The notes below the pieces were generated by a model that saw only the letters and a list, made by a program, of their open reading frames with translations, was not told where the DNA came from and made no database searches. The translations under genes were made by a program, and so were the position numbers. This document shows, piece by piece, positions 15,350 to 24,216 of a stretch of DNA of 48,387 nt (position 1 is the stretch's first letter; the number at the start of each line of letters is the position of its first letter). This DNA comes from Mesoaciditoga sp. (GTDB taxonomy: Bacteria > Thermotogota > Thermotogae > Mesoaciditogales > Mesoaciditogaceae), in NCBI GenBank assembly GCA_002878315.1, contig PNIW01000080.1, positions 1 through 48,387 on the forward strand, read 5' to 3'.

Positions 15350-17779
15350 ATGGCAGAAAGCGTACAGGATGCAAAAAAAGACTATCAAAAGATGCAAGTT
15401 GATGATCTCCTAAAAGAGTTGAACACAGATCCAACTAAAGGCCTATCAAAAGAAGAGGTAGAAAAACGTGTAAAAACTTACGGCTACAACGAGGTTCCCG
15501 AAAAGAAACCCAATCCATACCTTAATTTTGCCAAGAAATTTTGGGGATTGACGGCATGGATGTTAGAGGCTGTTATTGTCCTTTCGATCATTTTGAACAA
15601 AATGATCGATATGTACGTTATAATAGCGTTGCTTTTATTGAATGCCGTCCTTGGCTTCTTTCAGGAACAAAGAGCCTCAAAGGCTGTAGAAGCGTTGAAA
15701 AAGCAATTACAGATAAATTCAAGAACTCTCAGAGATGGCAAATGGGAGATGATCCCAGCACGTGAACTTGTGCCCGGTGATATAGTCAGAGTAAGGGCTG
15801 GAGATTTTGTTCCCGCCGATCTTAAACTGATAGATGGCCAGGTTGAGGTAGATCAGTCAGCACTTACGGGAGAGTCTTTGACCGTTTCAAAGGGAAAGTC
15901 AGACATGCTTTTTTCTGGATCTATCGTCAAATCTGGCGAGTCCACGGCCATTGTTGTTTTGACAGGAAATAAGACTTACTTTGGAAAGACGACTGAACTT
16001 GTTCAGGTTGCAAGGCCGAGACTTCACACAGAAGATGTCATCTCTTCAGTTGTAAAATGGCTTTTGATAATCGTTGGAGTCGCTCTCGCGGTTGCCTTTG
16101 TCGTTGCCGTATTTTTAGGAATAAATCTCTTTGATGTCGTTGCCTTATCCCTTGTGCTTTTGGCATCCTCAATTCCAGTTGCTTTGCCGGCCATGTTCAC
16201 GATAAGTATGGCAATCGGCTCTATGGAACTTGTCAAACGCGGTGTGCTTGTGACAAGACTTAGCGCTTCTGAAGATGCGGCGACGATGGATACACTCTGC
16301 TCTGATAAAACAGGCACGATAACGATGAATAAACTTTCCGTCGCGGGCGTTATTCCAATGAGCAACTTCGATGAAAACGCAGTCATACTTTACGGCTCTC
16401 TTGCTTCCCAGGAAGCAAACCATGATCCAATTGATCTTGCTTTTTTGAATATGCTAAAGGAGAAAAAGATATCCACAGATGGATTTAATCAGAAAGCCTT
16501 CACTCCATTCGATCCCAAGACAAGAAGGACCGAAGCCGTTATTGAACATGATGGAAAAACCTTCCATGTCGTCAAGGGTGCCGTAAATGTGATTGCAGAA
16601 CTTACCAACTCGAATATCGAAGATCTGAACAAAAAGACCGTTGAATACGCCTCCAAAGGATATAGAACCCTTGCCGTTGCGATGGGTGATGATGATAAAT
16701 CTCTTAAAATAGTCGGACTTGTGGCCCTTTACGATATGCCGAGGCCCGATGCAAAGAAGCTGATAGCGGAATTGAAGAATTTAGGTATATCTGTTAAGAT
16801 GTTAACAGGCGACGCTCTCCCGATTGCCAAAGAGACCGCGCGACAGGTCGGCCTTTCAGATGCGATAACCGCTTCAAAGGAATTCGAACAATTGGTGGAA
16901 GAGGATCCAGATAAGGCGGCAGAAATCGCTGAAAAAAGCGATGGATTTGCCGAAATTTATCCGCAGGATAAATATTCCATAGTGAAAAGTCTGCAGAGGA
17001 AGGGTCATATAGTTGGTATGACCGGCGATGGCGTTAACGACGCACCATCTCTAAAGCAGGCCGAAGTCGGCATAGCCGTCAGCAGCGCGACAGATGTGGC
17101 CAAAGGGGCGGCAAGTGTCGTCTTGACGGGAGAAGGCCTTGGGAATATAGTCGATCTTGTAAAGGTTGGGCGTCAGATATATCAAAGGATTTTGACGTGG
17201 ATATTTAACAAAGTTGTGAAAACCTTCCAGATAGTGGTCTTCGTTGTGGCGGCCTTTTTGTTAACTGGCCATTTTATAGTCTCTGCTTTTGACGTTGTGC
17301 TTTTGCTCTTTGTCATAGATTTCGTAACGCTTTCGATATCTACAGATAATGCCAGATGGTCAAAGACGCCGGATACTTGGAATATAACAGGCCTTGTCAA
17401 ATCCTCGATAATACTTGGTATACTTGTTGTTATAGAATCTCTTGCTATCCTTTACATAGGTATGGGTCCTCTCGGTATTTCAAAGGATTACGAGCTTTTA
17501 AAGACATTCTCTTTTAGCATTCTCTTTTACTTTGGCATGATGACGGTCTTTGTGGTCAGAGAAAGAGGTCATTTCTGGTATTCTTTCCCGAGTAAATCTC
17601 TCTTTTACATAACGATAATCGATATGATAGCGGTCGCGTTGCTTGTTACATTTGGATTTCCGGGACTTAAGCCTATTCCGATAACAGATACTTTGATTGT
17701 TATAGGAATGTCGGCATTTTTCTCCTTTGTCGTTAATGATTTCGTGAAATATTATCTTCTGAAAGGAAAAAAGGCATGA
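15350..17779 (+). CDS. Plasma-membrane-type proton-exporting P-type ATPase (P3A)
   Basis: An 809-residue ion pump at the inner membrane. The actuator motif TGES is at 173-176, and TM4 PVALP at 276-280 (the P3A form, not the PEGLP of calcium pumps). The phosphorylated Asp319 lies in CSDKTGT, and TGDGVND is at about 558-564. TM6 and the loop after it have VIDFVTLSISTDN then KTPDTW, as in plant and fungal proton ATPases. It lacks a long C-terminal autoinhibitory tail. The expected role is export of protons at ATP cost for pH homeostasis, sensible in an acidic habitat. The weak RBS AAGGGTG precedes ATG 15350. A HAD phosphatase gene overlaps its stop. Confidence 0.9.
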   Translation: MAESVQDAKKDYQKMQVDDLLKELNTDPTKGLSKEEVEKRVKTYGYNEVPEKKPNPYLNFAKKFWGLTAWMLEAVIVLSIILNKMIDMYVIIALLLLNAVLGFFQEQRASKAVEALKKQLQINSRTLRDGKWEMIPARELVPGDIVRVRAGDFVPADLKLIDGQVEVDQSALTGESLTVSKGKSDMLFSGSIVKSGESTAIVVLTGNKTYFGKTTELVQVARPRLHTEDVISSVVKWLLIIVGVALAVAFVVAVFLGINLFDVVALSLVLLASSIPVALPAMFTISMAIGSMELVKRGVLVTRLSASEDAATMDTLCSDKTGTITMNKLSVAGVIPMSNFDENAVILYGSLASQEANHDPIDLAFLNMLKEKKISTDGFNQKAFTPFDPKTRRTEAVIEHDGKTFHVVKGAVNVIAELTNSNIEDLNKKTVEYASKGYRTLAVAMGDDDKSLKIVGLVALYDMPRPDAKKLIAELKNLGISVKMLTGDALPIAKETARQVGLSDAITASKEFEQLVEEDPDKAAEIAEKSDGFAEIYPQDKYSIVKSLQRKGHIVGMTGDGVNDAPSLKQAEVGIAVSSATDVAKGAASVVLTGEGLGNIVDLVKVGRQIYQRILTWIFNKVVKTFQIVVFVVAAFLLTGHFIVSAFDVVLLLFVIDFVTLSISTDNARWSKTPDTWNITGLVKSSIILGILVVIESLAILYIGMGPLGISKDYELLKTFSFSILFYFGMMTVFVVRERGHFWYSFPSKSLFYITIIDMIAVALLVTFGFPGLKPIPITDTLIVIGMSAFFSFVVNDFVKYYLLKGKKA

Positions 17780-18507
17780 AAAAGCCTTACATATTACTTG
17801 ATGCCGGAGGCACTCTCGTGTTTCCGGATCTTTTGTGGCTTTCAGATCTAATGAGAAAATATGGGATAAATGTAAAGGAAGAAGACATACTCAAGAGAGT
17901 TTACGAGATAGATTATTTGATAGACAAAAGCATGAAGGATAGGATTACCCTCATAGAGGGTAATCTTTTAGAGGCGCTCTTTGGCGCCTTTACGAGTTCA
18001 AAAGAGACGGTAAAGATCTTAGTAGAGAAGGCGAACGAAAGAGACAGGGTCAAAAATCTCTGGGCCTACACTTTTGACTGGGTAATAGATACGCTCAAAA
18101 CTCTAAAGGAAATGGGATATTCGATGTCCGTTATATCCAATTCGGACGGAAGAGTTGAAGAAGTACTCGAAGAGACGGGGATTGCGCCTTTCATGGATAA
18201 GATATACGATTCTCAAATCGTCGGCGTGGAAAAGCCGGATCCGGCCATCTTCAAAAAGGCTCTCGGGGATCTTTCCATCTCCGCCGAAGAGGCGATTTTC
18301 TTTGGGGATATGTTTTACACGGATATTCTCGGTGCGAATCGGGCCGGAATAAGGGCCGTCCACATAGATCCATTTGGATTTTACAGGGAATGGCCAGGCG
18401 AGAGAATAAAAAACATCTCGTTCATTTCAGATGTAATTAAAAAGGATCTCTCCTCACGTCAGTTCTTTCCATTTATCTACGAATTGAGTTATGAACTGAA
18501 CGAATGA
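17776..18507 (+). CDS. HAD superfamily hydrolase with altered motif I
   Basis: A 243-residue HAD-fold protein. Motif I is LLDAGGTL with the nucleophile Asp9 but Gly11 in place of the usual second Asp. Motif II is VISNSD, motif III has the Lys in EKPDPAIFKKAL, and motif IV is FFGDMFYTD. The helical cap (about 18-110) resembles the phosphoglycolate-phosphatase/dehalogenase subfamily. Loss of the general-acid Asp is seen in HAD members that are dehalogenase-like or have altered chemistry, so the activity is open. The ATG overlaps the proton ATPase stop as ATGA, suggesting coupled expression. A promoter for the next gene follows. Confidence 0.8.
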   Translation: MKKPYILLDAGGTLVFPDLLWLSDLMRKYGINVKEEDILKRVYEIDYLIDKSMKDRITLIEGNLLEALFGAFTSSKETVKILVEKANERDRVKNLWAYTFDWVIDTLKTLKEMGYSMSVISNSDGRVEEVLEETGIAPFMDKIYDSQIVGVEKPDPAIFKKALGDLSISAEEAIFFGDMFYTDILGANRAGIRAVHIDPFGFYREWPGERIKNISFISDVIKKDLSSRQFFPFIYELSYELNE

Positions 18508-18510
18508 CAA

Positions 18511-18538
18511 TTTAAGATAGTCTGATAAATGGTATAAT
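18511..18538 (+). promoter_or_regulatory. Promoter of the envelope operon
   Basis: TGGTATAAT at 18530-18538 is an extended -10 with TATAAT at 18533-18538. TTTAAG at 18511-18516 could act as a weak -35 with a 16-base spacer. The first gene starts at 18571 after GAAAGGTAG. Confidence 0.55.
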
Positions 18539-18570
18539 TTCAAAAAGATCAGAAGAAAGGTAGATGAAGA

Positions 18571-21500
18571 ATGGCCACACAGGTAAAGTCTAAACCTTCT
18601 ATTTCAAAATTCGAGGAATATCTTTTGTACTTCATAACACTGTTCATTCCAATAGTAACGATTGGTCCTATAACCTACGAGTACAGCACTCAAAAATACG
18701 CCTTTTTCACGATTTTGATCTTCATTTTGTTCTTTGCCGTCATAATGGAATTTAGAAGACAGAAACAGGTAAATATAAATATTCCACTGCCCGCGATAGG
18801 ATGGGGCCTTTTCACCTTGGCGACAGCCCTTTCTTTGATAAGTGTTATGATAGAGAATTTCCCTTATTTGAGATTTTCGGGAATGTGGGTCCTCTATTTT
18901 GCGATGACTTTCCTCTTTGTCGTCTACCTTGTGAACAGGATAAAAGATAAGAGGATAATGATAAATATCCTCGGTATGCTCCTTATAAGTGCAGGATTTA
19001 TAGTACTTGATTCCTTCTTGAATTTTTACGCGGGATGGGATATATGGCTTGGCCACATAGGAACCCCTTACATGAGAGACAATGTGAGGGCAACGATAGG
19101 AAACCCTGACTTTGTTCCAGATTATCTTGGAGTTCTTCTCTTTGTTGCCGTATACTTTATCTCGTCAAGAACTTTAGGATACGATACCTCAAAGGATAAA
19201 GATAAAGTTTACAAAAAATTGCTTATCATAAAGATCCTCGCAACGATAGAGGCTATACTCATGGTCGCTGTGATAATCTTTTCCCAGACAAGGGGAGTCT
19301 TCATAGCGATACCTCTTTCTGTGGTCTTTTTAGCGCTTTTGTACACTTATTACCAGAATTTCAGAGTCAAAAAAGAAGAGTCAAAGATAGACGATGTAGG
19401 AAAAAAATTAAAGAAATTATCAACCACATTGCTTGTGATCTTTGTTATAGCGGTTTTCGTAGAGATGTTTTTGTATTCAATCCCTGGCCCATTTAGTGGA
19501 AACGCTTTCTCTTTGACAGGCAGAGTTACCTCGTCGGCACAGGCACTTTCTAATGCCGGCACTGCCCAGCAGAGATTCCTTGCATGGTGGGCATCTGTTT
19601 ATCAGTGGAAAGATCATTCTATAATCGGACAGGGACTGGGAACTTACAGGATAGACTTTCTCCATTATCTTGGAGTTTCAATTGAGCACCATCCAACTCT
19701 TATGATAGCGTGGAACAATTTCATGAAAGCACACAATGATTATGTCCAATTGCTTGGTGAGACCGGACTTGTTGGAATTTTGACGCTTGTATTCGCACTC
19801 GGCAGCCTTTTATGGTTCGTGCTTAGAGTTTTAAAGAAAAAGGATTCGGACGACGCACTTCTCATGATGCTTATCTCTGCCGGATCGATGGTCACGCTTA
19901 TAACGAGCATGTATTCCTTTGCAGAACATCTCATGCCGGATTCGATGACTTTGACTATACTTCTTGCCTTTTTGGTCTCCGACTACTTCAACAAAGATGG
20001 AGATCTAACATGGAAGATCGTTTTGAATAAGACGAAATTTGCAATCTCGTCCTTTGTCTCTTTGGTAATTTCGGCAGGCGTTATGATCCTTATGAACATG
20101 TATTTTGTAAGCGAGGTTTATTTCCTTTACGGAAATACGAATTACCAGTACATAAGCGCTTACCAGAATGCGGCATCGCAGGCTAATAACCAGTTAAATA
20201 CGGTTCAAAATGAGATAAATCAGTTGAAATCTTACAGTGGGAATTACGCGTATTTGAATCCACAAACCTATATCCAGTCAAGAATTCAACAATTCCTCGC
20301 CGCGAATCCAGGTCTTAACCAGACTCAGGCTTCGATTCAACTTGAATCTCAAAGGCAGCAGGAATACAATCAAATAATGAATCAGTTGAACTCTAACCTT
20401 CAGAGCATCCAGACTGCGATAAATCAGTTTAACGATTACGAAAACCAATCTTACATCGGCGCAAAGGATGATTTTCTTAATTCCGTAAGATGGGACAACA
20501 CATACGGTACATCTGAATTTTATCTTGGCCTTCTTGCAACTTTCCCTCAAAGAGATCAGGAGATAATAAACGAATTGAATAAAGCCCTTGCGTCTGGATC
20601 AACCTCGGCTCAACTCAATGTCTTAAAGGATCTTTTCTACGGTCAAAATGACATAACCCAGTTTATACATTCGCGGTTCAAAAATCTCAATTACAAGGGA
20701 GATTACGATTTAATAGCGAGTATGGTGAATTCCGGAATACCGCTTGTTGAGTTGTGGAATTCTTTGAATATAAATCAACTCGTTCAAATGCAAATGTATC
20801 AGGACAGCATAGATTATTTAAAAACATCGCTCCGTTTCTTTGCGGAGAAGAATTCTTACAGACTTATAGGCCAATTCTCAGCTCTTTTGTCGAGTATGAA
20901 CAGATCGCAGGCCTCTATATATCAGGACGCGATAAGTAAATATCCAAAATTCAAATCTCAATTCGAAGCGCTCATTCAAAAGCATGAGGAACTCGCCCAG
21001 CAGGCCTTTGTGCAGATGGAAAACTGGTACGATCAATTGATCTTCATTCTTCCAGGAGGATGGAATAGATATTCGGGATGGAATCATGTTTATTCGGAGT
21101 ACATAAATAACATACTCCAAAATGCCCCTCTCGATGCGACAGCTTACGCCAAGATCAAAGAGATCGCTCAAAAATATGTATGGGCAGGTTACTACATGCA
21201 GAAAACCTTCTGGGCTATTCCGACAAATACGATGGGGATCTTTACATCTCTGGCCCAGAATTTCATAAACAATCATATGTATTCTGAGGCTCTGACAACT
21301 GTAAATGACACTCTTTCAATCTTCAAACCTGCTTACGAATGGAATGTGGCTGACCTTGAAAGATATAAGGGAGACACAACCATATACAACAATGCCCAAG
21401 ATTTCATAAATCAATACAAAGAACTTGAAACGAAGCGTGTCCAGTTCCTTTCTCAATTGAAGGCCGTTTACGAGTACGCTTTTACAAATCCAACCCAAAA

Positions 21501-21621
21501 AGCGACGGCCGAGGAGTACATTAAAGATTGGAACCACAATATTCTTACAAATGTTACAACAAATGATTCAACATCTGATATAATATCTGCTATAACAAAG
21601 ATGCTCTCGGAAACTAAATGA
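18571..21621 (+). CDS. O-antigen ligase/polymerase (Wzy_C) type membrane protein with large extracytoplasmic tail
   Basis: A 1016-residue protein. Residues 1 to about 480 hold about a dozen hydrophobic segments and the large periplasmic loop of the Wzy_C/WaaL family (QRFLAWWASVYQWKDHSIIGQGLGTYR, read in pieces at about 331-357, then HNDYVQLLGETGLVG). Another TM lies near 490-510. The rest is predicted soluble and outside the membrane: a Gln/Asn-rich coiled-coil-like stretch at about 524-630, then a helical repeat-like domain to the end, in which TPR-like units are possible. It may ligate or polymerise a surface glycan; the neighbours murB, MurG-like transferase and wecB agree. The substrate is unknown. 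Its stop overlaps nth as ATGA. Confidence 0.8.
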   Translation: MATQVKSKPSISKFEEYLLYFITLFIPIVTIGPITYEYSTQKYAFFTILIFILFFAVIMEFRRQKQVNINIPLPAIGWGLFTLATALSLISVMIENFPYLRFSGMWVLYFAMTFLFVVYLVNRIKDKRIMINILGMLLISAGFIVLDSFLNFYAGWDIWLGHIGTPYMRDNVRATIGNPDFVPDYLGVLLFVAVYFISSRTLGYDTSKDKDKVYKKLLIIKILATIEAILMVAVIIFSQTRGVFIAIPLSVVFLALLYTYYQNFRVKKEESKIDDVGKKLKKLSTTLLVIFVIAVFVEMFLYSIPGPFSGNAFSLTGRVTSSAQALSNAGTAQQRFLAWWASVYQWKDHSIIGQGLGTYRIDFLHYLGVSIEHHPTLMIAWNNFMKAHNDYVQLLGETGLVGILTLVFALGSLLWFVLRVLKKKDSDDALLMMLISAGSMVTLITSMYSFAEHLMPDSMTLTILLAFLVSDYFNKDGDLTWKIVLNKTKFAISSFVSLVISAGVMILMNMYFVSEVYFLYGNTNYQYISAYQNAASQANNQLNTVQNEINQLKSYSGNYAYLNPQTYIQSRIQQFLAANPGLNQTQASIQLESQRQQEYNQIMNQLNSNLQSIQTAINQFNDYENQSYIGAKDDFLNSVRWDNTYGTSEFYLGLLATFPQRDQEIINELNKALASGSTSAQLNVLKDLFYGQNDITQFIHSRFKNLNYKGDYDLIASMVNSGIPLVELWNSLNINQLVQMQMYQDSIDYLKTSLRFFAEKNSYRLIGQFSALLSSMNRSQASIYQDAISKYPKFKSQFEALIQKHEELAQQAFVQMENWYDQLIFILPGGWNRYSGWNHVYSEYINNILQNAPLDATAYAKIKEIAQKYVWAGYYMQKTFWAIPTNTMGIFTSLAQNFINNHMYSEALTTVNDTLSIFKPAYEWNVADLERYKGDTTIYNNAQDFINQYKELETKRVQFLSQLKAVYEYAFTNPTQKATAEEYIKDWNHNILTNVTTNDSTSDIISAITKMLSETK

Positions 21622-22343
21622 TCGATAAAGAGTTATCAAAAAGGATACTTTTGTGTATAATAGAAAGGTATCCGAGAAAAGAAGAAACAAAAGATCCTTT
21701 TCAAGTCCTCATAAGTACGGTTTTGAGTCAGAGAACGCGCGATGCCAACACAGCGAAGGCGTCGCGGGCTCTCTTTTCGAAGTTCCCAACGGCATACGAT
21801 CTTTCCAAAGCGAAGATTTCAGAGGTGGAAAGACTAATAAGACCGGTGGGAATGTACAAACAAAAAGCGGAGCGGATAGTTAATATCGCTCGTGAGATTG
21901 TCGATCGGTGGGATGGAAAGGTTCCATCGACGTTAGATGATCTCATCAAATTCAGCGGTGTAGGTAGGAAAACGGCTAACATAGTTCTGGCTGTTTCTTA
22001 CGATCTACCTGCCATTGCAGTCGACGTGCATGTGCATAGAATTGCAAACAGGATAGGGATCGTAAAGACGAAAACACCTTTTGAAACTGAAATGGCCTTA
22101 ACGGAGATAGTGCCGGAAGAATACCGTAAACGCCTGAATGGAGCGATGGTCAACTTCGGACAGGCAGTTTGTTTACCCAGAAATCCAAGATGTATGTCCT
22201 GCACCTTTAAGGAGGTGTGCGAATACGGACGAGCTGTCATTAGCGGGAGCGGAGGTAAGAGAAGTACCGGAAGTAGAGATGGACCTAAGCGATCTGACAA
22301 CCTTCAAAATGAATGGAAAAGCGAAGGTAATAAAACCTCTTGA
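21618..22343 (+). CDS. nth: Endonuclease III with extended C-terminal tail
   Basis: A 241-residue DNA glycosylase/AP lyase for oxidised pyrimidines. The helix-hairpin-helix is LIKFSGVGRKTANIVL with catalytic Lys118; the catalytic Asp136 lies in AVDVHVHR. The 4Fe-4S loop is C185-x6-C192-x2-C195-x5-C201. The usual protein ends within about 10 residues of the last Cys. Here 40 further residues, rich in Gly, Ser, Lys and Arg, continue to 22343, and the last 65 bases are read in another frame as the start of murB. A lost stop codon is the simplest reason for the tail. Confidence 0.92.
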   Translation: MIDKELSKRILLCIIERYPRKEETKDPFQVLISTVLSQRTRDANTAKASRALFSKFPTAYDLSKAKISEVERLIRPVGMYKQKAERIVNIAREIVDRWDGKVPSTLDDLIKFSGVGRKTANIVLAVSYDLPAIAVDVHVHRIANRIGIVKTKTPFETEMALTEIVPEEYRKRLNGAMVNFGQAVCLPRNPRCMSCTFKEVCEYGRAVISGSGGKRSTGSRDGPKRSDNLQNEWKSEGNKTS

Positions 22344-23115
22344 TCTGTCGCATTTTGAAGATCTGCTGATTTATTTCCTCGAAAACAAGAAAGATTTCAA
22401 GATCATTGGCGGGGGATCCAACACGGTGGTAAAGGATGGAATAAAAATTCCATTTATCTTGACCTCAAACCTCAACAAATACAAATTCGATGGAGAATAT
22501 GTTATCGCGGAGAGCGGGGTAAAACTTTCAATTCTGCTTTCAGAGACGATAAAACGTGGCATTTCCGGACTTGAATTCTCGATCGGCATTCCCGGTACCA
22601 TCGGCGGTGCGATCTTTATGAATACCGGAGCCTTCGATGGCGAGATATCAAAATGCGTTGAAAGCGTTGAGATCATAAATGAAGAAGGAAAGACATTTGA
22701 AATGAAAGCAGAGGATCTAAAATTTTCTTACAGGCATTCACTCTTTCATGAAAAGCGCATGTGGATAAAAAAGTGTGTTTTAAAACTCCAGTTTGCCAAA
22801 AATAAAGAAGACGTTCTTCAAAAAAGCCTGAAGAATTGGTCAAGGAAAAGAAGTACCCAGCCGATAACCTTTCCAAGCGTTGGATGTGTTTTCAAAAATC
22901 CGCCGAATGAATATGCTGCAAGGTTAATAGACAATGCCAATTTGAAGGGATACCGTGTTGGAGGCGTAGAAGTTTCAAAACTCCATGCAGGTTTTTTCAT
23001 CAACGTTGGCAATGCGACCTTTGAGGATTTCAAAGCAGTTTACGAAGAGGTAGTCAAGAGGGTGAGAGAAAAATTTGGTGTAGAACTTGAATCTGAAATA
23101 ACCATTGTAAGTTGA
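22279..23115 (+). CDS. murB: UDP-N-acetylenolpyruvoylglucosamine reductase
   Basis: A 278-residue flavoprotein that reduces UDP-GlcNAc-enolpyruvate to UDP-MurNAc. FAD-site motifs are IIGGGSN (42-48) and GIPGTIGGA (103-111). YRHS gives Arg152, and Glu273 lies in SEI near the end. The catalytic-Ser position in GSxFKNP is Cys203 (GCVFKNP). The start is taken as ATG 22279, which gives the normal N-terminus (TTFKMNGKA) and type II length. The open frame extends to 22138, but that part has no family match. Only a weak GGAAG precedes 22279, so coupling to nth translation is likely. Confidence 0.9.
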   Translation: MDLSDLTTFKMNGKAKVIKPLDLSHFEDLLIYFLENKKDFKIIGGGSNTVVKDGIKIPFILTSNLNKYKFDGEYVIAESGVKLSILLSETIKRGISGLEFSIGIPGTIGGAIFMNTGAFDGEISKCVESVEIINEEGKTFEMKAEDLKFSYRHSLFHEKRMWIKKCVLKLQFAKNKEDVLQKSLKNWSRKRSTQPITFPSVGCVFKNPPNEYAARLIDNANLKGYRVGGVEVSKLHAGFFINVGNATFEDFKAVYEEVVKRVREKFGVELESEITIVS

Positions 23116-23130
23116 TCGAGGTGTTAGAAA

Positions 23131-24216
23131 TTGAAAGTCTTATACGGCCTGTGTACTTGGGGCTTAGGTCATATGACGCGCAGTTTACCCATAATGAGAA
23201 GACTTGTCGATGAAGGTCACAAACTTTTTATATACACTTCGGATAGGCCATTGATAGCGTTGAAGAAAGAATTTGGAGACAAGTGTGAATACATAGAAAG
23301 CGTTGAATATCCAAGCCCCTACACTAAAAACGGAACTTTCGGGTTGAGAATCACTTTGATGATGCCGGCCATTATAAATGCCATAATGAAGGAACACAGA
23401 GAGGTTCTTAAACTTTCGCGCGATCTTGACATAGACATATTAATATCCGATTCTGAATATGGAGTTTTCGATAAGTCAAAACCTTCATTTTTCATATTCC
23501 ACCAGTTGAGATATGTCCCACCTAACTTTCTTTTCGTTTTAAAAAATCAGACCGAAAGGTTTAACTATTACTTCAGAAATTCTTTCACAAAGTTCATCGT
23601 TCCAGACTTTCCTTTTAATGGAGGGTTGACAGGGAACCTTTCGCACAACCTTTCTTATATCGATCCGGAACAGGTCAAATACATAGGAATTCTTTCAGAT
23701 TACCAGAGAATGAACCTTCCTCAGGATATAGATTATCTTATCTCACTTTCCGGAAGGGAACCGAGCAGAAGTGTTTTCGAAAAGAAAATAGTGGATCAAA
23801 TAGGTGTCTTAAAGGGAAATGTGGTGCTTGTGCGTGGAATGCCAGAAAATGCAGAGAGGTTGAAAATTCCAAATGTTGAGGTAATAAATTACGCTGGAAA
23901 GGGATTAAGGGATGAACTTATGAACAGGGCAAAGTTTGTGATAGCGAGATCTGGATATTCTACAATAATGGATATGGTCGAGCTTGGAAAAAGGGGTCTC
24001 CTCGTTCCAACACCGGGACAAACAGAACAGGAATATCTGTCTGAATATCTCGCCGAAAAACTTTATTTCTATTCCGTGGACGAGGAAGAAATTGATCTTG
24101 AAAAAGACATTGAGATAGCCAAAAGTTATAACGGTTATAGGCCGCCGTGGAGAACCGAGCAGAGTGTCGAGAAATTCATGGACTTAATAAGTACTACAAT
24201 TGGAGGTAAAAAGTGA
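23131..24216 (+). CDS. MurG/UGT-like GT-B glycosyltransferase
   Basis: A 361-residue protein of GT-B fold. The N-terminal acceptor side has CTWGLGHMTRSLP (8-20), the GxGHxxR signature of MurG and related transferases. The C-terminal donor side has ARSGYSTIMDMVELG and LVPTPGQTEQEYLSEYL. It is not MurG itself, since the classical MurG donor motif differs. The donor is probably UDP-GlcNAc or UDP-ManNAc, because wecB follows at once; the acceptor could be a surface glycan. The start is TTG at 23131 after GAGGTG; no better start lies nearby. GTGA overlap with wecB. Confidence 0.75.
   Translation: MKVLYGLCTWGLGHMTRSLPIMRRLVDEGHKLFIYTSDRPLIALKKEFGDKCEYIESVEYPSPYTKNGTFGLRITLMMPAIINAIMKEHREVLKLSRDLDIDILISDSEYGVFDKSKPSFFIFHQLRYVPPNFLFVLKNQTERFNYYFRNSFTKFIVPDFPFNGGLTGNLSHNLSYIDPEQVKYIGILSDYQRMNLPQDIDYLISLSGREPSRSVFEKKIVDQIGVLKGNVVLVRGMPENAERLKIPNVEVINYAGKGLRDELMNRAKFVIARSGYSTIMDMVELGKRGLLVPTPGQTEQEYLSEYLAEKLYFYSVDEEEIDLEKDIEIAKSYNGYRPPWRTEQSVEKFMDLISTTIGGKK

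Noticed and set aside
22138-22278. An upstream extension of murB that would give a fused or longer N-terminus
   Set aside because: The region is the end of nth in another frame and includes the iron-sulfur Cys codons; it has no MurB homology or good SD.
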